From positions 21,767,001-21,831,000 of the forward strand of contig OX419755.1 in NCBI GenBank assembly GCA_948567375.1: a DNA stretch of 64,000 nt, given 5' to 3'. Within the stretch, counting starts at the first letter, position 1, and each line of letters starts with the position of its first letter. The translations under genes and the position numbers were made by a program. This stretch comes from Lunularia cruciata (Eukaryota; Streptophyta; Marchantiopsida; Lunulariales; Lunulariaceae). Of the stretch, positions 50,116-63,261 are shown piece after piece. Below the pieces are notes generated by a model. That model did no database searches and had not been told where the DNA came from. It worked only from the letters and a program-made list of their open reading frames with translations.

Positions 50116-51853
50116 GAGCTATGCTAGTCGAAAGGTCTATAAACTATTGGAGCATCCAAAAGAGCATCATCTAGAGTGATGACTCTCCTATGGATTGCAC
50201 CAGCCAATGCTCTATGTAGAGCAATAGACACATGCTCTCTAAAGTATGCTACAAATTATGAGAGTGAGAGTGGTACCCTTGGCATCTAATATGATAACCT
50301 TTGGTGAACTCCTTTACAAATGTGTCGAATGCCATGTCCATTGCTCCAAATAACTCCAAGGCTAGAGGCACAAAGAGGTGACCTTGCTGCATATCCCTAT
50401 AATTGGAGACCTTATGTGCTGCTGCTCCGCTCACTGCCCATCCAAGAGGATGAGTAATCACTCCTTCCAAAATTGCATCACGTGTAGGGTTTGTAACCAC
50501 AACATCCACCACTGTCACCTGATAATCTCAAACCAAACATAAGTCCACTCTAACACATTTCATTTACAATGAATATGAACATTCTCTCCAAGCAAGGTAT
50601 CCACTCTCTTGTGCTATAGCAAACATTATATCCTTGATGGCATCATTGGTAGCTATCCTTTGTACTCCATAAGAACATTGTGTCATATGGACCACGGCTA
50701 AATCTAGTGTAGAACTACACTCACGAGTGAGAAACAAAGATGTAGACGGGTGGACCAACCTAGGTCCTTATTGATATAGATATATTGATATAGAGAAAGT
50801 GCTTGGTGCAAGTTAGAATGCCCTAATGTACGGTTGAGCTAAGATCCAAGAGCATGCATCCTTGCCAAAGCAAGAGCAAAGATGTACTCTAGTGGCCCAA
50901 GGAATGGACAAGTCAACTAAGAGAGAATGTAGCACATGTTGACATTATCACACCATCAAGGAAGATTGCAAATCTCTGATCTGATCTGACGGTAGTGAAG
51001 CAAAGGATGGAAGGTCCTCTCGTGCATGTGGAGAAAGACCATCTCTTGTTTGCCGCAATAACACCTAAAGAGAAAAGGATCACTCCTCCACCTTGGTCAC
51101 ATAAGTCTCCAAAATTGGCCTACCAACAACCACAAAATGGGTGGAAAGTAGGGGTGCCAAGAGAGCCCAACTACCCAAAAATCAAATAGGTGCCGTCTCC
51201 TCCATAGATAACAGGCCTATCCTTCCACATGAGATTGGTAGAGATGTTTGTCCACATGCCAAATCCCCTATCACACTCTCAAATATCCCTAGTCCAATGA
51301 TATCACCAAAGATTCACATGATCCTCCAATCAAAAGCTCTCTAGTCAGGGAAGGGGGAAGTGTGCATAAAAATAAGTTGGTTGACGGGGAATACTAGAGG
51401 AGAGTATACAAATGATACTTGTGGATCTTTTAGTAGAATAAGGTCATCCACATGGAAAATATCCTCTACAAGGGTAGCATCTAAGAAGCATGTGATAAAA
51501 TCCTCAAATATTACTTGCACTCCAAGAATACATAGTCCATTTGTAGATATGATACATCCTTCTAGAAGCTCAAGGTGGTGAGGGATACCTTAAGAGTACC
51601 ATGCTTTGCTCCTTTAACACCTTGACTCTCAAGCCTACAAGATGTAGCTTGGTAGTTAAGTGATCAAAGGCTTGCCTAATCTGATCTATGGGCCCTACAA
51701 TAAATATTAAGGAGTGAAATACACAACTTTGCAAGGCCAAAGTGGTAGATACGAGAGCTTTAGAGTAAGCCATGGCAAACAAAGGTCTCCCTAAAGGATT
51801 TCCCTATTATCTATCAATAATTGACTCCAAGACCATGACTCCCTCCTATGACT
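50116..51853 (-). mobile_element. Non-LTR retrotransposon, broken copy D (different subfamily)
   Basis: The minus strand encodes an RT palm segment IVGPIDQIRQAFDHL followed by LVGLRVKVLK (51570-51782). Next come a segment LDLAVVHMTQCSYGVQRIAT...DAIKDI (50564-50758), a VVDVVVTNPTRDAI segment and FVPLALELFGAMDMAFDTFV (50249-50518). It then ends in frame-shifted VSIALHRALAGAI near 50200. The gene order matches copies A-C, but the C-terminus lacks the PLEDLYH block, so it is a related but separate subfamily. Frames are broken. Confidence 0.7.
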
Positions 51854-52539
51854 TGTAAGCCAAACTGTCTCTCACTTAGGATGAACCTCTGATGACTATT
51901 ATGGTAGCACACCATGGACTAAGAAGGCATAGAACTCCAACTTCATCATACTACTCCAAGGCTAACACTCCAAGACTCAAGACATTGCTCACTAAAGAAC
52001 TCAATGAGAGAGATAGTTGCAAATGAAAGGATGATGACCTTGTCACCCCTAGTTTATACACTTGTGAATAGTTATGCACCAAAGTTACTAACTACTGGAG
52101 TAACTCAAGTTACTAGGCTAAAAGTCAAGTAAAGTCAAAAAGTATAAAGGACTATCCATCCACATGGGCATATTCCACTAAGCATGTGATCTTATCTTGA
52201 CCCAACCACTAAGTCAAGGATTCCTTCACATGGACTATCCTTGGACTATAGAAGAATCCAAAACAAAAAGGCTTCTGTGCCCAAAAGTTCTCAACTCTTT
52301 CCTCAAAGCCAAACACCTAGGAATAATACCATGTCAACACACTAGAATCCAAAATAGTGATGCTCATCTTTTCCACTTCCTCTAAAGTAATGTCCCTTCT
52401 ATCTTAGCTATAACTAACTTTAGCTAATCATGACTAATGTAGAACTATCTTTTATCTCTATTTAAATAATATCTCTCAAGTATTTGGAATACTAAGCTAA
52501 ATATCATAATCCCACACACATGCACAAATGGGTGTTACA
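51854..52539 (-). repeat. LTR in minus orientation
   Basis: 686 bases. Its reverse complement starts TGTAACACCCATTTGTGCAT and aligns with the LTRs at 56346-57022 and 63262-63959 (GTACTTGAGAGATATTAT-like blocks, GAGTAACTC, TTGGAGTGTTAGCCTTGGAG). The flanking 5-mers (TGACT and AATCA) differ, so it is not a clean solo LTR. It is probably the 3' LTR of the minus-strand pol at 53.4-55.5 kb. Confidence 0.85.
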
Positions 52540-53463
52540 AATCACCTATGCCGGTAGTAAAAGGAAGTAAGAGAGCTATATAAAAATTGCACAAAGGGAA
52601 TGTATTGTGCATATATACATTGCTACACAACATACATCGCTGTCAATATCACACCCTATAGAAGCACAACTCACACATAAGTCATACATGGACTCTAAAG
52701 TACCACAATCGCACTCCTAGTTGGCAACTAGGTCCCTCTAACTCTAGATAGTCATCTACTCCAAGTGTATAGTATACCCAATGGTGGGCAAAAGATCAAG
52801 AGGTCGGATGCTATTGAGCCCCATCGTTAGTCGCTTGTTTGCAATCTTTACTATATAAAGGATGAACTAGCTATAGGTCAAGTACATCTAAGATATAACC
52901 ACTGTCCTTGAGGAACCACCATGAGAGGAGGAGTCATACATGCAATGTGCCATCCTCTCAAACAGCTATCACACACTTACAGAGTAGCAGCTCTACCAGA
53001 AGAGCCGCAAAACATACACCACAAGCCTACACGTAAAAGTGCCAAGCTTGGATCTATAATATTATCACTATTTGGGAAGTGGCATGGCCCACAATTCTGC
53101 CTAGGATCCTTCTAAACAGCACCATCATGTCCTTCCAACACAAGGACTCCAGATGGCAAAACCTCACGTTCTCTTAAGATAATGCGGTCCGTAGAAACAT
53201 CAAGTGTAATTGGTGTTGTTTGCTATAGATATACATAATCAGTTAGATGAAATTGATAGGTCGAGGATCTATAACCTAATCCTCAAGTGTAGCATAACAT
53301 AAGGTATCCTTATGCTAAGCAATCACTAAATTCTCAAAGGCCATCGGCATCACTCTCTGAAAGATCTCTGCCCATTGAGAACATGCGCTCATCCATACAT
53401 TTGGATCATCCAAGTCTAACACTATAGTAGCATCTTGATAAATAGCTGTAGGTAAATCTAGAT
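52540..53463. other. Spacer between minus-strand LTR and Gypsy pol
   Basis: AT-rich, with no clear domain. Its position fits the 3' non-coding part of the minus-strand Gypsy element. Confidence 0.45.
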
Positions 53464-55520
53464 TCATCCATAGAGCAGAAAGTAAGGAGAGAAGGATGCT
53501 AAGGAGGCTTGCCGGCTAAACCAATAGCCTATGGCCAACAAAGGTATTTGGAGATCCCAATCTCCCAAGTGGCCTCTCTGCAAACCATACTTTTGCAATC
53601 CTTTCTTCAATATCTTAACCACTCTCTTTGCTAAGCCATCTGCCTTAGGGTGATCTTGAGAGGTAGTACAATGATCAATCAAAGCCTTGTCACAAAAGAC
53701 TTGAAACTCCCCCAAGAACTTTGAACCTTGATCAGTCAAAACCTCAATTGGTGCACCAAAATGACTAAGAACCCAATCCAAGAACAAGTAAGCCATCCCT
53801 TCACTGGACTTGTCAAGAAGTGCCACCAACTCAATCTACTTGGAGAAGTGCTCCACCATCACCAAAACATACCAATGATGTCTCACAATCAATGGTAAAG
53901 GTCTAGCAAAGTCCAAACTTCAACGGTATCCCAACTCCATGATAGGTAATGGGTGTAACTATGGCGTAAGAGCATTAAATGATGCTCTAACTCAATCACA
54001 AACCACACATCTGGAAAAAAACCATTATACATTGGTTTGCATACCATACCACCAATAATGACTCTGGAGCAAGCTATATATATGCTTTACTCCAAAATGT
54101 CCTAGCTTCTCACGAGCATGACGGACCAACTATGGTCTTTGAGATGGAAGTGGTACTACTCTCACTCTACCATCCTCCCATACATGCAAAAGGTTTTTGC
54201 ACTCCAATCTGAACCGCCTAGCTTGTTGAAGGTCACAATCTCTCTCTTTGGCCCTAATTGTGCCATCTATAGCACCAGTGCAAAGATAGTCCATCAGTAA
54301 GATATCATCATGAATGTCTTGCTGAACTATACCACTAGCTCCACTCTTTAGATCTATGACTTCAATAACTACTCTTGTATGCATTGAGAGAGATATCACC
54401 AAAGCCTCAAAAAATATACAGAGAAAGGCAAATGCATGCCAACCTAGCATCATCTCCTTATCTATCTCACCATGCCAATGTGCTCTTGTTTGATCCTGTT
54501 GGCTAGTACATGGGTTTCTACTCAACCCATCTATATCATGGTTCACCACTCTAGGTTTGTGAATAATCATGAAATCATACTCCTATAAAATCAGAGCCCA
54601 TCGTGCAAGCTTCCTTGAAAGCTTATCTGATTCCATCAACCACTTCAATGGTGTATGATTAGTGATGAGAGTAAAGGGGTTACCAAATGGATAATATTGG
54701 AAATGTGCTATTGCCATATTGCTTCCAAACACTCTCCCTCATATGAACTATACTTTGCCTCCATTGAATTGTTGGAGCAACTAGCACAGGCCACCACAAA
54801 CCTTGCTCTCATCATCATGTTGGGTGAGCACTGCTCCAAGCCCCAACATACTCCAACCAGTGTGAACCTAAAATCATTGTCCTTTGATCGGCCTCCTCAA
54901 AATAGGCATATATGTCAATCTATCCTTGAGCTCTACAAAAGCACTCTCTTGCTCATCTCCCCAACACCACTCCTATGTAAGCTTGGGTCAGCTTTGTCAA
55001 AGCATTGGCAATGGCATTAAATCCTCTAACATAGCGGCAATAGAAGGTTTCCAATCCAAGGAATGCTTGCACTTTGCTCACATTCATAGGCCGAGGAATA
55101 TGTGCAATAGCCTCCACCTTGGTATGCTGAACACCAAGTCCTTTAGGGTAGATAGTGTGATCCAAACACTCAACTTGCTTGTGGAAGAACCTACACTTCC
55201 CAGGATGTAATTTGAGTCCATGAGATCTCAACCTCTGAAAAACCTCCAAAAATGTCTCTCATGCTCCTCCACAATAGTGCTATAGACCAAAATATCATCA
55301 ATAGAGCATCAAGAAAAATCTAATCCAACTAGGATTTTGTCCATGACTCTTTGGAACTTAGCATGAGCATTCAACACATTCTTATATCCCACCCCATCAA
55401 CATCCCACACAATCTTGCCCCAATTGTCTTGGGGTAGGAATTAGTTTAGCATAGCATAGAAGGAGACCTTGTTGTTGCATATGCTGGCGTATTCAACCTC
55501 TACTCCTACTCCTTGAACTC
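53464..55520 (-). pseudogene. Ty3/Gypsy pol in minus orientation (RT, RNase H, integrase), broken
   Basis: On the minus strand, in order: RT segment FQRVMDKI then IDDILVYSTIVEEHERHF (catalytic YxDD decayed to C-S-IDD) near 55280-55340; RT end KLHPGKCRFF and GLETFYCRYVRGF with the RT-RNase H link (54953-55249); RNase H end HDIDGLSRNP (about 54525-54555); and the integrase core FGAPIEVLTDQGSKFLGEF...DHPKADGLAKR with SPYFLLYG (53464-53829). Stops separate the parts. It is probably internal to the element ending in the 51854-52539 LTR. The 5' portion (gag) is missing or was displaced by the neighbouring insertion. Confidence 0.8.
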
Positions 55521-56345
55521 AATCCATACTAGAGCAGTATCTCTATATGATTTCTTGACTCATATACTTAGTTATTCTCTTTAGATCCAATCTAGTATCC
55601 TTATGGTGTTTGTTGTCACCAAGGATGTATAAAAGGATCCCAATGCCTTTACATCCTCTTGTTGGATCCATACTTCCTCTCATACTACATGTTATTTTGG
55701 CTGATGACCAAGGGATAGATATTTCCACTTAATCATTATTGGCCCTTTTTTTCCCTAGTGGACATTACTCCTTCCAGCCCATGAAGATGGTTTGAGACAT
55801 TGAGAGATTTCCTTTAGGATTTATAAGTTCTTGAGAGTAGATTGGGTAGCGTTTTAGAAAGATCATACAATTAAGGCCCAAGTTGCAACCAAGTAGATTG
55901 TAGAATCTCCACAACCCCACAACTTACCTCCAAAGCATTATTGCCTCTATTGCTCCTTAAAGTTAGGTCAAGTAAGGAAGTACATGCAAACAACCCAAGC
56001 ACTTTTACCCTCTTGGCCAACACTCTTCACCTTTGACACTTTATCAAACTTATAGATCATACATCCATCCGCCATTAAAGACCTTCCTTTGTTCCTCCAT
56101 GTTTATTGGCCAAATGAGGAATTACAATTGATAAAGTACTACTTTGCTTGTGCTCTACTCTACTCTCTTTATTTCTTAATGTGAGGGCAATGAGGGCAGT
56201 TTTTTTAGCATCTACAAGATTGTCTCTTCCTAGATGTTCTAGATTTGAGTTTCTTCTTCTCTTTGCTTTTATTTGTGCATTGCCTTTGGTCTAGATTTGT
56301 GTTTTCTTCTTCTCTTTGCTTTTTATTAGTGCATTGCTTTTGGTA
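55521..56345. other. AT-rich junction segment
   Basis: No recognisable domain between the RT of the minus-strand element and the 5' LTR of the plus-strand element. A CTTCTTCTCTTTGCTTTTAT stretch is directly duplicated at about 56256-56275 and 56308-56330. Confidence 0.45.
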
Positions 56346-57022
56346 TGTAACATCCATTTGTGTATGTATATGCTATTAGTTTGGTATTACAAGTACTTGA
56401 GAGATATTATTTATATAAAGATAAAGGATGGTTTTACATTAGTATGATTAGCTAAATTTAGTTATAGCTAAGATAAAGGGGACCTTACTTTAGAGGAAGT
56501 GAAAAAGATGAGTACCACTATTTTGGATTCTAGTGTATTGACTTGCTATTATTTTTAGGTATTTGACTTTAAGGAAAGAGTTGAGAACTCTTGGACTCAC
56601 AAGCCTTTTTTGCTTTGGATTTTTCTATAATCCAAGGATAGGCCATGTGAAGGAATTCCTGACTTAGTGATTGGGTCAAGATAAAACCACATGCTTAGGA
56701 GAAAATTTCCATGAGTATGAATATTCCATTAGACTTTTGATTTTTTTTTTACTTTTACCCTAATAACTTGAGTTACTCCAACAATTAGTAATTGGTGCAT
56801 AACTATTTCATAAGTTTATTAGCTAGGGTTGAGGAGGTAATCATCATCCTTTTATTTGGAACTATCTCTCTCATTGAATTCTTTAGTGAACAATCGTTTG
56901 AGTCTTGGAGTGTTAGCCTTGGAGGAATATGATGGAGTTGGGGTTATTTGCCTTCTTAGTACATGGTGTGCTATCATAATAGCCATCAAAGGTTCATTTT
57001 GAGTGAGAGAGAGGTTGAATCA
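56346..57022 (+). repeat. 5' LTR of the plus-strand Gypsy element
   Basis: 677 bases, TGTAACATCCATTTGTG to GAATCA, aligned throughout with 63262-63959. Confidence 0.88.
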
Positions 57023-58475
57023 AATTTTTGATTTTGTTGCTGGGACCGCTCTAAATGGCAAGATAATTTTTCACATTCAATTCTACATTAGGCAAGAAGA
57101 GGCGATGAGAGCTCACTTGGAGAGAACATTTGGGGAGGAAAGAGCTGAACTTATGTCAAAGAACCAAGATCTATTTATGTACCTTGTAGTTCATTATGAT
57201 ATCTTTGAAGTGATATTATACATCTTGTACACATGAGAGGATTTGGAGAGATTATGTGAGATGGATTGAAATTTTTTGGATATTATGGTCAATTTGGGCA
57301 ACACTTCAAGTTTATGATCTAGAATTGGAATTTCTATGTAAAATAGCTTGGTTTATCCTTCAATTAGTAAACTTAAAATTATTATGAGAGCTATAACACA
57401 CCCTAAGATAGAATTTTTGGAAGTTGATAGGGTAAATTGCTCCTAAAACTATATGCTCTTTGGAAATTTGTATAGAGTTTGCCATTTCTATATCTTGAAT
57501 TGGATTACTATAAAACTTCCCAAGACAATTAAGTGATAAATAGGCTACCTCTTGGCTTAAAAGTCAGATAGAGAGCATTCATGTAGAGAGAGTTATAAAG
57601 GTTTGAAGTGAGGAGGCTGGTTTTAGGGTGACTATAATATACTAATTGAGAGAATTGAGTGACATTATGAGGAGAGGTCAATTCAAGAGAGTTGAGATCT
57701 CATGCATGAGGAGTGTGGGAACTACAAAAAGCATGTTTGAGTATTTAGACAAATCTTGGGAGCATGGAAGATCACCAAGAGTGGAGGCTAAGGGTGAGGC
57801 TATATAAAGTTCTCCAAGGGTTTGAGGTGATTATAGGGGTTGATTTGGTGAAAAGAGAGTTTAGAATAGAATTTGAAGAGAGTGTTGAGAGGATGCAAAA
57901 ACATACAATACTTAGAAGAAAGGAAGAAAAAGTGATTCTAAGTGCTTTTTAGTGGAGAGTAGGAATGTGAGGAAATTTCATGTCCATTGAACTTTGAGAG
58001 CAAGAGATTGAAGGAAAGGAGAGGTTTACTTGACTTGGGATTGCATGTTGGACCTTCTTCACCAAGATTAGGATGGAGTAGATCTAAGACCAAGGGGTTG
58101 TGTGAGGTTTGTGGAGTGGAAGGACTTCCAAAGGACATGATTGTAGTGGAATAATAACACTTTTGGAGATTTTGGTGAAAGATTTTGGAGAGAGTCTTAG
58201 TATAGCTACAAAGAAACTACCACCATCATCAACTAGTTCTCAAGATTAGTGATGGAAATAATCTTTCAACTTATGGATAAACTATTTATGAAGGTTTGAT
58301 TAATATGCACTCTAGGATTTGATCTTGCTGTAGAAATCTTGGAGCAAGCTAAAACTTTTGTGTTCTCTAGGGTAGTTTATTTTCAAACGGTGTTAGTCAT
58401 GTATATAGTCATTTAGTTGTAGAGTGAGAGAAAAGAAAAGAAAAAACATTAAGAAAAAACTTTTGATGAGAGGTT

Positions 58476-59245
58476 AAGATGTAAAAATTCCAATTTTCTT
58501 TGGCAAAGATGGAGAAGATGTGGAGACCTTTATGAGAGAATTCAATAGAGTATGCATAAGAAATAATGAAAAGAAGAAGAATGAGTGGGTGTTATTATAA
58601 CCAGATTTCTTTGAGGATGTAGCCCTTATATGGCATGAGTCAAAATACCAAAAGAGAAAGAAGAAAGATAGGCAAGAAGAGTGGTGGCAAAGTTTGATTT
58701 CAATACTCATTGGAAAATCTCTTCTAGATAAGAGTTATGAGAGATTGATGAGTGAGGTTACCTTCCTCAAACAAGGAGATGGAGAGAAAGTGAGAGTCTA
58801 TGTAGAAAGAGTGAAGAAGTTAGAGTCCAAATTTTGCATGGTGTTGAAGAAGAGTGAGGATAATGTAGAGACTACTATGATTTTCATAGGAGCCATGTTC
58901 ACCAAGAATTTTGTAGGACTGTTGAGACCACAAATTAGAATTAAGGTAAGATATGAGAAAGTTTCTTCCAAGGTTGAAGCTATTAAGATTGCAATACATA
59001 TGGAAGAGAGTTTGGAAGGAGATGAGAGTGATTTGGTGGTGAAGAAGGTTATGCATCCTCCTCAATGCTACAATTGTGGTGGAACTTCTAATACTTTGGT
59101 GGCAAGGGTTGCATCACAAGTAGTAGTTGCTTTGGTTCTTGCGCCTCCATTTCAAACCATCACAAAACAACTTGTAGATCTCAAGATCAATGTAGTGCAA
59201 CTATGGGAGAAGACAGAGGTGGATCAAAATATGGAGAGAGCCTAG
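58476..59245 (+). pseudogene. gag region of the plus-strand Gypsy element
   Basis: The frame starts VKIPIFFGKDGEDVETFMREF and continues, past one in-frame stop near 58599, into an open stretch of 183 codons (58694-59245). The helical retrotransposon capsid pattern is visible: WHESKYQ, L-x-Q-G-D-G-E-K-VRVYVERVKKLESKFC, and then CYNCGG, the start of a CCHC zinc knuckle whose second half is lost. The product would be the structural capsid protein. Confidence 0.75.
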
Positions 59246-59579
59246 GAGTTATTGAAGTTATCCATATAGAGCAAGTCAACCAACCAAAAATTTCAATGAT
59301 AGAAATTATTTTGGTTGTGGAAGAAGAAGTCACATCTAAAGGAGTTGCCCAAATTCCACTTACTATGGAAGGAGGGATTATGAAGGAGCAAATAGAAGGA
59401 AAGAAGGAAGTATGAAACCCAAGTGGCTCCTCATCTAAACAAAGGTAAGGGGATAGCATCCATAGATGTGGTTGAGAGCAAGTATGAGAAGGGGGAGTGC
59501 TAAAACTCCAAAAGTCTTAATTTGGATCTTTTGGCACAAGAGAAGAAGAGAGCTTGTTTTGTAGAGGATATACACTCTT

Positions 59580-60560
59580 CTCATGGATTTAATCCTAACA
59601 AGGATACTCATGACTATTAGGAGGACTCATACTAGCACCTCAACACCATATACAACAAAGACTCTAAGGAAGAAATTGGGGATAGAGGACTTCTTGATCT
59701 CAAAGCAACAATGGAACTACAATGTGTTGGAAGATCTTTGTAGTCATAAGGTTAACATCATAATGAGTCAATTGATTACTTTGAATTTTACCTTAAAAAA
59801 GGAGCTTAGAGTTGGTTTGAGTTCTACAAGAAGCAAGAGGAAGAAGAAAGCAAAAGAGAAAGTTCCAGTATCCATAAGGGTGGTAGATGCCAAACAAGCA
59901 CCATGGGAGGCTTGTAAATTTGCCTCCAAGATTGATATAAGAGTGAATAGTCATAACATCAAGGATTCAATGGTTGATGGAAGATTTGCAATGAATGCCA
60001 TGTCAAAGAGATTGATGAAGAATTTGGGTATGATACCGTCTAGACATTCAACAAGCAACAAGTTCAACAAGTAGGGGTGATAGATTAGGTGGTAGTTTTA
60101 ATTATAAGATCTCATGACTTTCTAAGTAATGAAGGATTCAAACTATGATTTGCTTCTTGGGAGGCCATGGTTGAGAGTAGCATACAGAATTGATCAATGT
60201 CACATAGGGTGCTTGATGATTGGGCCATCAAACCATAGAGGTTATAATTCCTATGATTAATACCATGAATGCTTCACATTTAGATGCACCATCTTCTCAT
60301 TATTAGGAATCAGAGTTAAAAGAAGGAGCTTTAGGTATGGATACAAGCATGGAGGAAGAGACTTCTACAAAGGAAGATGAATTTGAATCTTATTTAGATG
60401 TGTATTCCTTGTGTACTCTGGATTTTGCACATAAGCCAAAGGTTTGAAGGACCAAGATAAATTACCATTGACACTTGAAGAGATAAAGAGGTGGTTATCT
60501 ACCCTTAGTATGGTCCAAATGTTACCAAGGAGGAGAAGGTGAGATTTGTGGAGATTTTCT
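59580..60560 (+). pseudogene. Protease and pre-RT region of the plus-strand Gypsy element
   Basis: Open from 59583 to 60074 (163 codons). It is followed by a frame-shifted stretch with YDLLLGRPWLRVAYRID near 60140-60190, the conserved segment after the aspartic protease of Gypsy polyproteins. The aspartic protease triad itself could not be pinned down. Confidence 0.6.
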
Positions 60561-60579
60561 GCAAATTCATCTATGTATT

Positions 60580-61600
60580 TGCTTTAGTTACAAGGATCTA
60601 AAGGAAGTCACCTTGGAGGAGCATAAGATAGAGGTAGAGTCACATGAAAGACCAGTCTGCCACAAGCAATGTTGCATTAGCACACCAATAGCTTTGGTTG
60701 TGAAGGACAAGATTGATAAGCTCAAGGAGGCCAGATTTATCTTTGAGGTGGAGAATTCAGAATAGGTGTTTCCAATTGTGATCGGAAAAAAAGAATGGCA
60801 AGTTTTAGGTATATGTGGATTAAAAGAAGCTCAAAAATGCTATCAAGAAAGACTATTACCCTTTGCCATTCTTTGATGAGATCTTGGACCAGGTTGTAGA
60901 TCATGCAAGGTACAATTTTGGAGATGGTTACGGATGGATCGATATAACCAAATCAAGATTACACAAGAGCATCAAAAACTCACCACATGCACCACACCTT
61001 GGGAGACTTATGCTTTCAAGGTCTAGCCAATGCTTCAACCACATTCCAAAAATTCATGAATAAGGTGTTTGAACCTTTCATATGGAGATTGTACAAGACT
61101 TCATTGATGAATTTTCTATCTATGGGAGCAAGGAAGAGCACTTTGAGCACATGATGGAGGTCTTGCAATGCTTGGATGAAGCATATGAATCACTTAAGCC
61201 AAAGAAATGCATTTTTGGTTGTGAAGAAGGTCTATTTTTGGTGCACATCATTTCCAAGGATATAATAGGAGTTGATCTTGAGAAAGTGAGGAAAATCTTG
61301 GGCCTTCCATTCCCTTCAAGCTTGATAAAGTTACACCAATTTTGGGGATGGTTGGGTACTATAAGAGGTTCATCTTCTCATTTTCCAACAAGGCTTATGC
61401 ATTGTCCATCTACATGAAGAAGGGTGTAGAATATATGGTGATTTTGGAGGACAAGGAAGCTCTCAAACTTTTGAGGAGCTCAAGGAATCCCTTATTATGG
61501 CTCCAATTCTTGCTAAACCTGATTGGAGTAAACCTTTCATCCTCTACATTAATGCTTCCAATGTAAATATAAGATATTCTCTTATTCAATTAGACCAAGA
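60580..61600 (+). pseudogene. Reverse transcriptase of the plus-strand Gypsy element, broken
   Basis: Contains KKLKNAIKKDYYPLPFFDEI (60826-60885), DGYGWI, and the catalytic region FIDEFSIYGSKEEHFEHM (61100-61155; the usual YxDD reads FIDE, so the second Asp is lost). Then LKPKKCIFG, and FGWLGTIR/GMVGYYKRFI across a frameshift near 61345. Not functional. Confidence 0.78.
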
Positions 61601-61637
61601 TGTGCATGATCATCCAATAGCTTATGCTAGTAGATAG

Positions 61638-61940
61638 ATGGTTTCAGCAAAAAAGAACTACTCAATTATGGAGAGAGAAGCATTGGCGGTGATCTTTGGT
61701 CTTGAGAAGTTTAAGTACTACTTTATTGGAGGGAAAGCCACCATTATTATGGATCACCATGCTTTGAAGTACATCTTCAACAAGCCTAATATGAAAGGGA
61801 TGCTTGTAAGGTGGATGATACTTTTGTTTGAGTATGACTACACCATTGAGGAAAGGCCAAGGAAGAAACATGCAAACGCTGATTTGTTATCTAGGGCCTA
61901 TGATCATGATGGAGTTGAACCAGTGGATGATTTCTTCTAG
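61638..61940 (+). pseudogene. RNase H domain of the plus-strand Gypsy element
   Basis: A 100-codon open stretch with NYSIMEREALAVIFGLEKFK, MDHHALKYIF, RWMILLFEYDYTIEERP and HANADLLSRA: the full motif series of Ty3/Gypsy RNase H and its following link. It is the best-preserved part of the element; it belongs to a larger broken polyprotein and is not a separate gene. Confidence 0.85.
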
Positions 61941-62179
61941 GACAAGCAACTCATGACAATCGCAATCACTCAAGAGGATCCAATGGAGTACAAGGAGATT
62001 GTGGACTTTGTTACAAAGGTAACTATCCAAAAAGAATCCATGCTAGAGAGAGGAAGGCCCTTGCAACAAGATCTAGACCTTATACAATGGTGGAGAATAT
62101 TATTTTTCACGAAGGAGTAGATGGTGTGCTTCAAAGAGTTGTGAGTAAGCAAGAGTTTATCCTTCTCATAAACAAGTTT

Positions 62180-63060
62180 CATGAATATTTAGTGCGTGAA
62201 GGATACATTGTAGGAAAGGTGATTGCTTTCAAGATTCTAGATTAGGTTATCATTGGAGGGGGATTTTCAAGGAGTGTATTGATTATTGCAAAACTTATAA
62301 TGTTTTTCAAGGTTTTGCTAGAAATTCTACTTCCATTCCACCTCTTAGATCAATTCCATTGCTAGGACCTTTTGAGAAGTGGAGAATTAACTTTGTAGGT
62401 CCTCTCAATAAAACCCCAAGAATTGATACAAAATGGTAGTTATTGATTATCTTACCAAGTGGATTGAGGCTAGACCATTGATGAAAAAAATTGAAGATGA
62501 ACTTGGTAGATTCTTTATGAATGCATTATTACTAGGTTTGGGTACCCTTTGGAGTTGGTTTCTGATAGAGGAGAAGATTTTATAAGGAGCATCACTACAT
62601 CCATGCTACAACATTTCTCTATCACACATGGAGTAACTACATCCTATAACCCAAATTCCATGGCTTGGCAGAGAGAACCAATCAGACCTTGTGTATAATG
62701 TTTGCCAAAGATGCAGAGGAGGCTAAACATCATTGGGACAAGAGGGTCATGCAGTCTTGTGGGAGCTTAGGATAACAATGAAGACTTCCACCAGATATTT
62801 TCCATTTCATTTAGTTTATGATATTAAGTCTACCTTACCTATTTACTTTGATCTTCCTACCTCCCAAAGCATTCATAAGAGATTGAAGAAAGCACAAGGG
62901 GGTGATGCAAAGAAGTCAAGGAAGGATCAACTCATGGAATTGGAGGAGGCAAGAGGAGTTGCTATGGTTTGAGTGGAGCAAGCCCAAAGGAAACAAAAGA
63001 AGAGCCATCATAAGAGGCAAAAAAAGAAGAAGGTGATTGGGTAATGTTGTTTGATTCTAT
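62180..63060 (+). pseudogene. Integrase of the plus-strand Gypsy element, broken
   Basis: Motifs in several frames: a KVVIDYLTKWIEAR-like segment (about 62420-62470), FGYPLELVSDRGEDFI (62535-62580) with the core Asp, ITHGVTTSYNPNS (62620-62660), and the C-terminal TSTRYFPFHLVYDIKSTLPI (62784-62845). Multiple frameshifts and stops. Confidence 0.8.
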
Positions 63061-63250
63061 TCAATCAAGAGAGTGCAAGAAACTTTTACCTTACTACATT
63101 GGACTTTTCATAGTGGAGAAGGTGTGGGACAATTATGATATCAAGGAGTTGGAGCGGAGGAAGATGCTTTTATAGGATTAATTGTGACAAGTTGAAGATG
63201 TATCATAGAAGGTAGAGAGAACTCCACTCTGAGGACAAAGTGAATTTAGA

Positions 63251-63261
63251 TTGGGGGTAAA
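63251..63261 (+). other. Polypurine-type tract before the 3' LTR
   Basis: TTGGGGGTAAA directly before the TGTAACACC start of the 3' LTR; the usual plus-strand priming site position. Confidence 0.6.

Noticed and set aside
51854-52539. Solo LTR
   Set aside because: The flanking 5-mers TGACT and AATCA do not match, and a same-strand Gypsy pol lies at the right distance, so it is more likely the 3' LTR of that element.
57003-57236. A 77-codon frame at the LTR/leader junction of the plus-strand Gypsy element
   Set aside because: It starts within the LTR end and runs through the leader; no gag similarity. The gag motifs begin at about 58476.
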